Part shown: piece after piece, positions 1 to 6,618 of the stretch
Layout of the letters: every line of letters starts with the position of its first letter
How positions within the stretch are numbered: position 1 is the first letter of the stretch
Assembly (NCBI GenBank): GCA_016763665.1
Contig: JAESTI010000217.1
Coordinates: 1 to 6,618, forward strand
Length of the DNA: 6,618 nucleotides
DNA from: Bacteroidia bacterium
GTDB lineage: Bacteria; Bacteroidota; Bacteroidia; Flavobacteriales; NORP286
Direction of reading: 5' to 3'
Made by a program: the position numbers and the translations under genes
The notes under the pieces: generated by a model
Databases searched by the model: none
What the model was told of the DNA's origin: nothing
What the model saw: only the letters and a program-made list of their open reading frames with translations

Positions 1-43
1 AAAATAGATGTATCCACAAGTAAATTTACGATTATTTTATGAC

Positions 44-2674
44 TTAGAAATCGTATTTATTCTGTCTTTTCTGCCACTTAAGGTCTTGAAGAATGGATGA
101 CTTAGCGCTTATAGTAAATTCGTAGCTTTTATGATTCCCAAATGGGATCCATCTGAAGCGCATTTCCCAACAATGTAGATCGCGGTAAAAGTTAAATGAT
201 GAATAACCGAATTTCTTATTTTTGAAGTCATATCCTGCGTCAAACTGTATTTTCCACTTGTCGGTTAGTTTAAGCTCTCCATTAAAATTTAAAGTTTGCG
301 TGAATTTCAAAGAATCAGTAACAATATTGTTTTCTGCAAAATAATTCTTTTTGACATCTAATTTGTAGTAGAGATTTATATTCCACGGAATATCAAAATC
401 AACATAGTAATCCATGTCTTCCTGCAACATTTCTAACTCAGCTTCAGTTTTTGCGGATGTTATATAACTATCAAGTTTCTGCATAACCTGTGGATTGAAG
501 CTGTAATTTACTGCCAAATTGCTGCTGGTTAAGCGTCCTAGCCTGTTGTTTTCTTTAAACTCAAATTTGTTAATTCTTGTAGCAGTGCTATCTAAAACGT
601 AAGGATCAAAAGAACTGCTAAATTTCATGCTTATTTTGTCGAAAAGTCTTGTTGTGGCGAAAAGCCTTATTGCACTCATGTTAAATTCTTTTGCTGCAAT
701 GTTATAACTTGAACTTAAATTAAATTGCTCTAGTAATTTGACTTTCTTAACAACTACAGACGTATCTTTGAATTGCCTAATTTTCATTTCAAGATTATTC
801 CTTAAATTTAATTTTATCGTTCCTGATTCTCCATCAGGAGGACCTCCAAATATGCTGTATTTTCTATCCTCGAAAATTGAATAACGATCAGTAGCTCCGA
901 TTGTATCTACTTGCACAGTTTTGTAATATCCCCAAAATTCACTTCCAAAATCAGGATGATAAGTAAAATCCAGCTTGGGTTTCATGACATGCCGTATGGC
1001 CATTAATCGTTTCCCTTTAAAATTCAACATTCCATAAACAGTTGTGCTTGCACTTATACCACCGCTAAAATTCATTCCTTGATGAAAACCGCTGTCTACC
1101 TCTTCTTCCACTCTTGCTGAATCAGCATTCCAAATTTTGTTTATTGCTTTAGGATATAACATTCCATTGTAATTGAAGCTGGGGGCAACATTGATGTATT
1201 TGAATGCTTTGAAACTTGGGAATCTGATCGGAATAGAATGTTTGATCCCATTTTGAAATTCCTTAAGGGTAGCCATTTGAAATAAGGTACTATCAAAAGT
1301 GCTTAATTTATTCTTTGCATTAATGCTATATGCCAATCCAATTTCCTCGTACCACTTCATTTTCCCAACTCTTGCTTTTTTTCTTAATGGATAAAACCTA
1401 CTTATATTAAAGGCAACATCAGGAAGTGCGAAAGTAACTTGGCGCGTCTGTAAGTTCTGATTGTGTCTTAGATTGGAGGTGAACGAATACTTGTTTTTTC
1501 TCCAATTATAATTGATTGAAGAGTTCATGGAATTTTTCAGAAAATCTTGAGTATTGTATGAGTTGTTGTCCAAAAAAGTTTTTGAACCTGCATCCACTCT
1601 TGCGCTAAAATTACTATGAGGTCTGGCTTTAGGGTCTTGGCGATGGTCCCACCGTATTCTGAAATCCCGGAATTCTTTATATGATTCATCTGTTTTTTCC
1701 CCCGTTTTGTTTCTGGCGTAATTCAGATTAAATGATCCATTGTAATGATATCGTCTTTTGTAAATACTTGTTGTTTTAACACCCCAACTTCCTTTGGAGT
1801 ATATATCTCCTTTTAGTTTTAAGTCAATGTTGTCACTAATTGCGAAATAATAACCACCGTTTCTAAGATAAAACCCCAAACGATTGGATTCACCGTATGC
1901 AGGTATCATAATTCCTGATTTTCGTCCTTTTTTGTTGGGAAATATTCCGAAAGGAATACCTAGTGGAGTAGGGACATCTGCAATGCTTAAATAAGCGGGT
2001 CCGCAAACGATCTTATTATTGGGAATAACTTTTAGGCGGGACATCTTGATGTAAAAATGCGGATTCTCCTGATGGTTGCAAGTGGTATATTTTCCGTCTC
2101 TAATATAATATTCATCATCTGCATTCTTTTTTACATCTGTTCCATGAATATAACCCTCGCCTTCTTTCGTGAAAACCTGAAATATCTTACCCTTTTTAGT
2201 TATGAAATTGTATTTCATGGTTCCGCATTTATACTGTTGACCTTCATCAATAAAAACCGGCTTATCAACCAATTTTCCGGTTGAATCAGTTACTCCTTCT
2301 GCATAGATGGTTTTTTCATCCCAATCGATTATGATGTAACCTGCTTTTAGATTCATTTTTTCATATTTGATCTCAGCTTTACCAAATAGATATGTTTTCT
2401 TATTAAATAGATCAAATCGAATGGAATCGCGGGCAATGTAGTTTACCTCAGTTTCAAGGCCAGAAGTCTTTTTCTTGTTGTTCTTTTGGATACTATCTAT
2501 TACAGCCGTATCGTTTAAGTTAAGAGCTGCAGAATCTGCCAAAGTACTATCTATTGTTGAAATTGTATCTGTAACAGCCCCATAAGTACAGAAAACATTG
2601 ATAACTAAAGAAAATGTGAGTAAAAACCTGGAAAATACTTTTATTATCAATTTAGTGGTATTAATTTTGCACAA
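44..2674 (-). CDS. lptD: LPS-assembly outer-membrane protein LptD (Bacteroidota type)
   Basis: This 876-residue protein is probably the outer-membrane component that inserts lipopolysaccharide into the outer leaflet, working with an LptE-like lipoprotein at the end of the Lpt bridge. Residues about 10-32 form a hydrophobic signal peptide with no lipobox at C29. A Ser/Thr/Asp-rich linker follows, then an LptA/OstA-like beta-jellyroll (about 75-200), then a conserved LptD segment (about 197-265) containing YTTC, VCGPAYLS and PTPLGIPFGIFP. The remaining 600 residues alternate aromatic and polar positions, as expected for a beta-barrel, and end with LHCWEMRFRWIPFG. The predicted mature part has only four cysteines (C150, C199, C224, C835). 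No ATG lies in frame upstream before a stop codon, and the next internal Met is residue 107, after the signal peptide, so the start must be a non-ATG codon: TTG at 2672-2674, or TTG at residue 9. The length suits Bacteroidota LptD proteins. The family call is firm; the exact start is not. Confidence 0.9.
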   Translation of the reverse strand: MCKINTTKLIIKVFSRFLLTFSLVINVFCTYGAVTDTISTIDSTLADSAALNLNDTAVIDSIQKNNKKKTSGLETEVNYIARDSIRFDLFNKKTYLFGKAEIKYEKMNLKAGYIIIDWDEKTIYAEGVTDSTGKLVDKPVFIDEGQQYKCGTMKYNFITKKGKIFQVFTKEGEGYIHGTDVKKNADDEYYIRDGKYTTCNHQENPHFYIKMSRLKVIPNNKIVCGPAYLSIADVPTPLGIPFGIFPNKKGRKSGIMIPAYGESNRLGFYLRNGGYYFAISDNIDLKLKGDIYSKGSWGVKTTSIYKRRYHYNGSFNLNYARNKTGEKTDESYKEFRDFRIRWDHRQDPKARPHSNFSARVDAGSKTFLDNNSYNTQDFLKNSMNSSINYNWRKNKYSFTSNLRHNQNLQTRQVTFALPDVAFNISRFYPLRKKARVGKMKWYEEIGLAYSINAKNKLSTFDSTLFQMATLKEFQNGIKHSIPIRFPSFKAFKYINVAPSFNYNGMLYPKAINKIWNADSARVEEEVDSGFHQGMNFSGGISASTTVYGMLNFKGKRLMAIRHVMKPKLDFTYHPDFGSEFWGYYKTVQVDTIGATDRYSIFEDRKYSIFGGPPDGESGTIKLNLRNNLEMKIRQFKDTSVVVKKVKLLEQFNLSSSYNIAAKEFNMSAIRLFATTRLFDKISMKFSSSFDPYVLDSTATRINKFEFKENNRLGRLTSSNLAVNYSFNPQVMQKLDSYITSAKTEAELEMLQEDMDYYVDFDIPWNINLYYKLDVKKNYFAENNIVTDSLKFTQTLNFNGELKLTDKWKIQFDAGYDFKNKKFGYSSFNFYRDLHCWEMRFRWIPFGNHKSYEFTISAKSSILQDLKWQKRQNKYDF

Positions 2675-2803
2675 TCTTTTAAACGTTAAATTCTTATCTT
2701 TTTACTGTATAACTTTTAGCGTATTTAAACGTATAGAGCGGTAAATTAAGATAGTAACGTATTCGTTTAATTTTTGTTTGATTCGCATTATAAAATAATT
2801 ACA
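2675..2803. promoter_or_regulatory. Divergent lptD / amidase intergenic region
   Basis: These 129 bases separate two divergent genes and so must carry start signals for both. The best leftward candidate is TACGTTTA on the minus strand (2726-2733), one base off the Bacteroidota -7 consensus TAnnTTTG. The best rightward candidate is TAATTTTTG (2768-2776), which has one extra spacer base. Neither has a clear -33 TTG. A TTAAACG word occurs twice on the plus strand (2680-2686 and 2725-2731) and once inverted (2764-2770), which might be an operator or only AT-rich chance. That the region regulates both genes is inferred from gene layout; the individual boxes are weak. Confidence 0.35.
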
Positions 2804-3598
2804 ATGAAATTTATTTTAAAAGCTTTATTTGTTTTTGTATTTACAGTTTTTACGATTGTAACTTCTGCGTTCTATAACCATATTCCAGAACCATACCGAA
2901 TCAGGACTATTGTTATTGATGCTGGCCATGGAGGAAAGGATCCGGGATGTAAAGGGGCTAATGGTCATGAAAAGGAAATTACTTTGGGTATTGCTTTAAA
3001 AGTTGGCAAATATATAGAAGAGAATCTAAAAGACGTCAATGTAATTTATACTAGAAGTAAAGATAAGTTTATTGAATTACATGAAAGAGCTGCTATAGCT
3101 AATCGAAATAATGCCGATTTGTTCATTTCAATACACTGTAATTCAGGCGTTAATGCTGCTTATGGAACAGAAACCTATACAATGGGGCTTCATAGAACTG
3201 AGGCAAATTTGAAAGTAGCTCAGTTTGAAAATAGCTCTATTTTAATGGAAGACGATTTTACCACACAATATGACGGTTTTGATCCCAATTCTCCTGAATC
3301 CTATATTATATTTTCTCTTTTTCAGAATGTGAATATGGAAAAGAGCTTAATGCTTGCGTCAAAAGTAGAAAACCAATTTAAGACAAAGGCAAGAAGAAGA
3401 AGCAGAGGAGTGAAACAAGCAGGATTTTTGGTTTTATATAGAACTGCCATGCCTAGTGTTTTAATAGAAACAGGATTTATAACCAATAAAGAGGAAGAAA
3501 AATATCTGCGTTCGGAAGATGGGCAATCATATATAGCTTCTGCTATTTACCGTTCCTTTAAGGAATATAAAAACGAAGTAGAGGTATCTTCAAACTAA
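2804..3598 (+). CDS. Periplasmic N-acetylmuramoyl-L-alanine amidase (Amidase_3 family)
   Basis: This is a 264-residue zinc hydrolase that should cut the bond between N-acetylmuramic acid and L-alanine in peptidoglycan, the job of AmiA/AmiB/AmiC-type enzymes in daughter-cell separation. Residues 1-22 form a signal peptide or membrane anchor, and the rest is a single catalytic domain. The family motifs are intact: IDAGHGG with zinc ligand H42, GHEKE with ligand E56, SIHCNS with ligand H111, and LIETGFITN with catalytic E222. No AMIN, LysM or SPOR domain is present. Residues about 126-175 are an insert with an acidic stretch (MEDDF, 148-152) where Gram-negative division amidases carry an autoinhibitory helix. 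The frame is open further upstream to a TTG at 2774, but ATG 2804 is preferred because it places the signal peptide at the N-terminus. The gene is divergent from lptD and lies 107 bases before the MCE gene, possibly co-transcribed with it. Confidence 0.92.
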   Translation: MKFILKALFVFVFTVFTIVTSAFYNHIPEPYRIRTIVIDAGHGGKDPGCKGANGHEKEITLGIALKVGKYIEENLKDVNVIYTRSKDKFIELHERAAIANRNNADLFISIHCNSGVNAAYGTETYTMGLHRTEANLKVAQFENSSILMEDDFTTQYDGFDPNSPESYIIFSLFQNVNMEKSLMLASKVENQFKTKARRRSRGVKQAGFLVLYRTAMPSVLIETGFITNKEEEKYLRSEDGQSYIASAIYRSFKEYKNEVEVSSN

Positions 3599-3636
3599 AT
3601 AAGCCTCATGTTCCGTTATATTTTCAAGGTAAATCT

Positions 3637-3644
3637 TAACTTTA
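3637..3644 (+). promoter_or_regulatory. Possible -7 box for the MlaD-like gene
   Basis: TAACTTTA lies in the 107-base gap after the amidase gene and differs from the Bacteroidota -7 consensus TAnnTTTG only at the last base. It sits 61 bases before the MCE gene start. No clear -33 TTG is visible at the right distance, and no terminator separates the two genes, so read-through from the amidase gene is equally possible. Confidence 0.25.
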
Positions 3645-3705
3645 CGCCTCTAATACAGTATAACTACTTACTGACTAGTGTAGAAGTATAGAATAGAACA
3701 ATGTT

Positions 3706-4737
3706 ATGAAAGTGTCAAATGAAACAAAAGTTGGTGTTCTAGGAGTTTTAGCCGTTACATTGCTAATACTAGGTTATAGTTTACTGAAGGGTAAACAATT
3801 CTTTGTAAAATCAAAGGTGATTTATGCTATTTATGAGGATGTGAGCGGCTTATCCGCTACCAATCCTGTTCAAATAAATGGCTATAAGATCGGGAAAGTG
3901 GTGAAGTTGGAATTGTTAGCTGACAAAACGATCAAAGCAACTTTGAATATAGACAGAGATGTAACGGTTCCCTCAAATTCTATTGCAAAGATCATAAGTG
4001 CAGATTTTTTAGGTTCTAAAGCAATTGAATTGATTTTAGGAGATTCTCCAGACAATGTGGAGGATGGGAGTATTTTAGCTGCAAGTATAGAAAAGAGTTT
4101 ATCGGAATCTGTAAATGAAACTGTACTGCCTGTTAAAATAAAAGCTGAAGCTCTTTTGGCTTCCATGGATTCAGTACTTACATTGGTTACATTTATCTTC
4201 AACCAGGAATCCCGTGCTAATATTGAAGCAAGTTTTGCAAGTATTAATAAAACACTTCAAACATTTGAGCATGCATCTTCTCAGCTTAACCATTTAATTA
4301 CTTCTGAAAGAGCCAATGTGGAGAAAATATTTGAACACATGGAATCCATCTCCGCTAATTTGGACACTAACAACGCGAATATTGCAAGGATCATCAAGAA
4401 TACTGCACTAATCTCAGATACTTTAGTTAAAGCAGATATTTATGCAACCATCAATAAGGCAAATTTTGTTTTTACCCAAATATCTGAAATTGTGGAAGCA
4501 GCCAATAAGGGTGAAGGATCTATTGGTTTGCTTTTAAAAGATGATCAGATCTACGACAATTTTGCAGGGGCAATAGCTGATCTTGATAAGCTGTTAACAG
4601 ATATGAGGCTAAATCCTGATCGTTATGTACATTTCTCTTTGATCGATTTTGGTGGAGGTAATAATAACAGAAAATCTGAAGCGCAAGTATCTAAAAAGAA
4701 GAAAAGAAAGGGTGAGGAGATAACTCAATCGGATTAG
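3706..4737 (+). CDS. MlaD-like MCE-domain lipid transport protein
   Basis: This 343-residue protein has a short cytoplasmic start, one transmembrane helix (about 9-27) and one MCE domain (about 35-113). The MCE domain is recognisable by EDVSGL, VQINGYKIGKV and DFLGSKAIEL. MCE proteins form hexameric rings that pass phospholipids or other lipids between the inner and outer membranes; this one would be anchored in the inner membrane with its body in the periplasm. Residues about 125-300 are mostly helical and polar, as in MCE proteins whose tails form a coiled-coil bundle. A GEGSIGLLLKDDQIYDNF motif (269-286) and a PDRYVHFSL segment (304-312) are typical of Bacteroidota members. The tail ends with a lysine-rich stretch (330-335). 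ATG 3706 is chosen because the membrane helix starts just after it; an earlier ATG at 3701 is out of frame. No permease (MlaE) or ATPase (MlaF) gene is in the window, so the transporter partners must be encoded elsewhere. The substrate is unknown. Confidence 0.9.
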   Translation: MKVSNETKVGVLGVLAVTLLILGYSLLKGKQFFVKSKVIYAIYEDVSGLSATNPVQINGYKIGKVVKLELLADKTIKATLNIDRDVTVPSNSIAKIISADFLGSKAIELILGDSPDNVEDGSILAASIEKSLSESVNETVLPVKIKAEALLASMDSVLTLVTFIFNQESRANIEASFASINKTLQTFEHASSQLNHLITSERANVEKIFEHMESISANLDTNNANIARIIKNTALISDTLVKADIYATINKANFVFTQISEIVEAANKGEGSIGLLLKDDQIYDNFAGAIADLDKLLTDMRLNPDRYVHFSLIDFGGGNNNRKSEAQVSKKKKRKGEEITQSD

Positions 4738-4762
4738 AAATAATACGTATACACAGAACAAT

Positions 4763-4797
4763 AAAAAAGCGGAGCAATTAAGTTTGTTCCGCTTTTA
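4763..4797. terminator. Bidirectional intrinsic terminator between mlaD-like gene and icd
   Basis: A 13-base left arm (4765-4777, AAAAGCGGAGCAA) pairs with a right arm (4784-4796, TTGTTCCGCTTTT) around a 6-base loop. The only non-Watson-Crick pair is G4774-T4787, which is a G-U wobble in plus-strand RNA. T-runs follow the stem on both strands (TTTTATTTT on plus, TTTTTTATTG on minus). It lies 28 bases past the MCE stop codon and 21 bases past the icd stop, so it can end transcription from both convergent genes. In the minus direction the wobble becomes a C-A mismatch, so it may be slightly weaker for icd. Confidence 0.85.
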
Positions 4798-4816
4798 TTT
4801 TGAATATTATTTCTTC

Positions 4817-6103
4817 TTAAACCAATTCAGCTTCTTTGCTCATGTTGCTGATGATCTCATCTCCAAATTCAGAGCACTTTAATAATGTGGCCCCTTCCAT
4901 TAGCCTGTGAAAATCATAAGTTACACGTTTTGCTGTAATTGATCTTTCAATTCCTTTATAGATCAAATCAGAAGCTTCCTGCCAGCCTAAATGTTCAAGC
5001 ATCATAGTTCCTGAAAGGATCAGTGAACCTGGATTTACTTTATCTTGTCCTGCATATTTAGGTGCTGTTCCATGTGTAGCTTCAAAAATTGCATGTCCAG
5101 TTTGATAGTTGATATTTGCTCCAGGGGCTATCCCAATGCCTCCCACACAAGCTGCCAAAGCATCCGATATATAATCACCGTTTAGGTTCAAAGTAGCAAT
5201 TACAGAGTATTCAGCAGGTCTCGTAAGGATTTGTTGTAAGAACGCATCGGCAATAACATCTTTGATAATTATTTTGCCTGCGCTTTCAGCATCGACTTGT
5301 GCCTGATTAGCAGCGTCTTTTCCTTGTTCTTCAACGATTTTATCGTATTGAACCCATGTAAACACTTTATCGCCATATTCCTTTTCAGCTAATTCATAGC
5401 CCCAAGTTTTGAAACCTCCTTCGGTAAATTTCATAATGTTGCCTTTATGTACCAAAGTAACTGAAGGTTTATTATGTTCAATTGCATATTCGATAGCTGC
5501 TCTTACTAATCTTTCAGTACCTTCTGATGAAACAGGCTTCACGCCAATTGAAGTTGATTCTGGAAAACGAATTTTTTCAACACCCATTTCTTCCTGTAGG
5601 AATTTAATCACTTTCTTCACTTCGGTAGTACCACTCATCCATTCAATTCCTGCATAGATATCTTCCGAGTTTTCTCTGAAAATAACCATGTTGGTTAGTT
5701 CAGGATACTTTACAGGTGATGGAACTCCTTCAAACCATTTAACCGGTCTTAGGCAAACATATAGGTCGAGTATTTGTCTTAATGCTACATTTAAAGATCG
5801 TATACCGCCTCCTACGGGCGTAGTTAAAGGCCCTTTGATAGCTACATGATGTTCTCTTATCGCGTCTAGAGTTTCATTCGGAAGCCATTCGCCTGTTTTG
5901 TTAAAAGCTTTTTCCCCGGCAAACACTTCTTTCCACACAATTTGCTTTTCTCCACCATAAACACTTTTCACTGCGGCATCTAATACTTTACAAGAGGCTG
6001 CCCAAATATCTGGTCCCGTACCGTCTCCTTCAATAAATGGTATAATAGGATCATTTGGCACATTCAATACGCCATTTTCTACTGTTATTTTTGTACCTGA
6101 CAT
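4817..6103 (-). CDS. icd: NADP-dependent isocitrate dehydrogenase
   Basis: This 428-residue enzyme of the TCA cycle oxidises isocitrate to 2-oxoglutarate and CO2, making NADPH in the cytoplasm. It is a complete type I homodimeric enzyme, close in length to E. coli Icd (416). The isocitrate-binding residues are visible: S103 and N105 in [10 protein letters not shown]109, R119, R143 and Y150, with K220 in HKGN. Metal-binding aspartates are D286, D310 and D314. NADP preference is supported by K349-Y350 in HGTAPKYAG and by Y396 and R400 in TYDFHRL, which match the E. coli residues that hold the 2'-phosphate; NAD-type enzymes differ there. S103 corresponds to the serine phosphorylated by AceK in E. 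coli, but no AceK gene is here and this site may not be regulated that way. ATG 6101-6103 starts the protein cleanly, with no evident Shine-Dalgarno. The gene appears monocistronic, with its own promoter box upstream and a terminator downstream. Confidence 0.97.
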   Translation of the reverse strand: MSGTKITVENGVLNVPNDPIIPFIEGDGTGPDIWAASCKVLDAAVKSVYGGEKQIVWKEVFAGEKAFNKTGEWLPNETLDAIREHHVAIKGPLTTPVGGGIRSLNVALRQILDLYVCLRPVKWFEGVPSPVKYPELTNMVIFRENSEDIYAGIEWMSGTTEVKKVIKFLQEEMGVEKIRFPESTSIGVKPVSSEGTERLVRAAIEYAIEHNKPSVTLVHKGNIMKFTEGGFKTWGYELAEKEYGDKVFTWVQYDKIVEEQGKDAANQAQVDAESAGKIIIKDVIADAFLQQILTRPAEYSVIATLNLNGDYISDALAACVGGIGIAPGANINYQTGHAIFEATHGTAPKYAGQDKVNPGSLILSGTMMLEHLGWQEASDLIYKGIERSITAKRVTYDFHRLMEGATLLKCSEFGDEIISNMSKEAELV

Positions 6104-6143
6104 AACTTAAATTTTATCAAATGAATTAATCAATTTCGGAGTG

Positions 6144-6151
6144 CAAAGATA
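6144..6151 (-). promoter_or_regulatory. Bacteroidota-type -7 promoter box for icd
   Basis: Read on the minus strand, this is TATCTTTG, a perfect match to the Bacteroidota sigma-ABfr -7 consensus TAnnTTTG. It lies 40 bases upstream of the icd start codon, predicting a short leader of roughly 30-35 bases. No convincing -33 TTG is found at the usual distance, as is common for promoters of this group. The match and position make this the best promoter candidate in the window. Confidence 0.6.
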
Positions 6152-6252
6152 CGAAATATAAGGGCATTGGGAAAGTGATAAGTTCTTTTAGCTTCGAGTT
6201 ACTCGGTTGCTTCAAATTGACTTTTAGAACTCAACACTAATCAGGGATTAAC

Positions 6253-6360
6253 AAATTTTCAATGTTCAATTTTCAATGCTCAATATTCAATGAAATAAAA
6301 TTGTTATAGATCATCTCAAAAAATGAGAATTGAGTATTGAAAATTGAACATTGAGAATTT
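6253..6360. repeat. Inverted pair of degenerate heptamer arrays forming a long hairpin
   Basis: The left array (6257-6291) is five head-to-tail heptamers of form NNTCAAT: TTTCAAT, GTTCAAT, TTTCAAT, GCTCAAT and ATTCAAT. The right array (6329-6356) is four heptamers of the complementary form ATTGANN: ATTGAGT, ATTGAAA, ATTGAAC and ATTGAGA. A 26-base core (6259-6284 with 6329-6354) is complementary apart from one G-U pair, and pairing extends outward to 6253 and 6360, giving about 32 bp with two wobbles around a 44-base loop. The variable first two bases of each heptamer are mirrored in register between the arms, so the arms are copies of each other and not two independent runs. It begins nine bases past the M16 stop codon. 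No T-run follows the stem on the minus strand, so it is not a standard terminator. It may be a dispersed intergenic repeat. Confidence 0.85.
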
Positions 6361-6369
6361 TAAATCTTA

Positions 6370-6618
6370 CTAATACCCAAAAACCTGCTCCAGGGTTAAC
6401 TCCTCCACATCTCCAAGTGTTTTAAGATAGTCCATGTCGACACGGTTTCTATCAGCCAATACTAAATAAATATGTGGTTTTCCTTTTAAGTGTTTTTTAT
6501 GAAAATCAATTAAGTCGTCCATCTGAACATTAGTCATGGTCTTGTATATGTCTTTGCGGATATCATAGTCAATGCCTTTACGTTTCGCTCTTTCATAATC
6601 CCAAAAAATTGACATTTT
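6370..6618 (-). CDS. M16-family zinc metallopeptidase, C-terminal fragment (cut by window edge)
   Basis: Only the last 82 codons are in the window; the frame stays open to the right edge with no stop, and the Met at 6613-6615 is probably internal. The fragment resembles the end of Bacteroidota insulinase-like (M16) peptidases: a helix with FWDYERAKRKGIDYDIRKDIY, then MTNVQMDDLIDFHKKHLKGKPHIYLVLADR, and a closing ELTLEQVFGY. M16 enzymes are clam-shaped zinc proteases with an HxxEH motif near the N-terminus of the first domain. That motif lies outside the window, so activity cannot be judged. The C-terminal half of these proteins is often a non-catalytic domain. The gene reads toward icd on the same strand, but 266 bases and the icd promoter box argue against a shared operon. 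Confidence 0.75.
   Translation of the reverse strand, partial: KMSIFWDYERAKRKGIDYDIRKDIYKTMTNVQMDDLIDFHKKHLKGKPHIYLVLADRNRVDMDYLKTLGDVEELTLEQVFGY

Larger units (their letters stand above)
6104..6369. other. Gene-free gap between the M16 peptidase gene and icd
   Basis: These 266 bases hold no plausible coding frame. The icd-proximal part carries the icd leader and promoter box. The middle (about 6172-6250) has only a tiny CGAG/CTCG hairpin (6195-6205) and an AGTTCT/AGAACT pair (6181-6186 and 6226-6231), both too short to call. The M16-proximal part is the heptamer inverted repeat listed separately. Confidence 0.7.

Noticed and set aside
20..29. Perfect 10-base palindrome GTAAATTTAC downstream of lptD
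   Set aside because: It is AT-rich, short and has no loop or T-run. Such palindromes are expected by chance in this base composition.
2057..2284. 75-codon plus-strand open frame inside lptD
   Set aside because: It is antisense to a well-supported conserved part of lptD. Its hydrophobic translation resembles no family I recognise and it has no start signal.
2774..2803. Ten-codon N-terminal extension of the amidase from a TTG
   Set aside because: It would put polar residues ahead of the signal peptide. ATG 2804 is a better codon and gives a normal signal peptide.
3882..4202. 106-codon minus-strand open frame inside the MCE gene
   Set aside because: It lies wholly antisense to the MCE domain and helical tail, and its translation looks like the complement of coding sequence.
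5409..5657. 82-codon plus-strand open frame inside icd
   Set aside because: It is antisense to the conserved icd coding sequence, with no promoter and no recognisable domain.
6181..6231. Short AGTTCT/AGAACT pair with an inner CGAG/CTCG hairpin
   Set aside because: The stems are only 6 and 4 bp, with no T-run and no clear relation to a gene end, so chance is sufficient.
6253..6360. Heptamer inverted repeat read as a CRISPR array or an intrinsic terminator
   Set aside because: There are no spacer-length unique segments between units, and no T-run follows the stem on the minus strand.

Overview
The window looks like ordinary core chromosome from a Bacteroidota bacterium, probably Cytophagales-like. 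It is AT-rich. It has no clear Shine-Dalgarno sequences in front of its genes and a Bacteroidota-type -7 promoter box (TATCTTTG) upstream of icd. Its LptD, MCE and M16 proteins have the sequence character of that phylum. The genus assignment is inference. I see no rRNA, tRNA, CRISPR array, insertion sequence or phage gene.

Left part (1-4737) is a cell-envelope block. A large lptD-like gene for the outer-membrane LPS translocon reads leftward (44-2674). A periplasmic N-acetylmuramoyl-L-alanine amidase (2804-3598) and a single-MCE-domain MlaD-like lipid-transport protein (3706-4737) read rightward. The 129-base gap between lptD and the amidase gene must hold the start signals for both directions. 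The three products would act on LPS export, peptidoglycan cleavage and phospholipid movement, so the block reads as an envelope-maintenance neighbourhood. Bases 1-43 lie downstream of lptD and hold nothing I can call.

Middle (4738-4816) is a short convergent gap with a strong hairpin terminator that probably serves mlaD and, from the other side, icd.

Right part (4817-6618) has a complete NADP-type isocitrate dehydrogenase gene on the minus strand with a convincing promoter box upstream, then a gene-free gap of 266 bases, then the 3' end of an M16-family zinc peptidase gene, also on the minus strand and cut by the window edge. The gap contains the most unusual DNA here: two facing arrays of a degenerate heptamer (NNTCAAT / ATTGANN) that together form a 32-bp imperfect inverted repeat with a 44-base loop.

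I found no evidence of a new multi-gene system. The points worth a second look are the heptamer inverted repeat, the non-ATG start of lptD, the cysteine pattern of LptD, a possible autoinhibitory insert in the amidase, and an MCE protein without its ABC transporter partners alongside.
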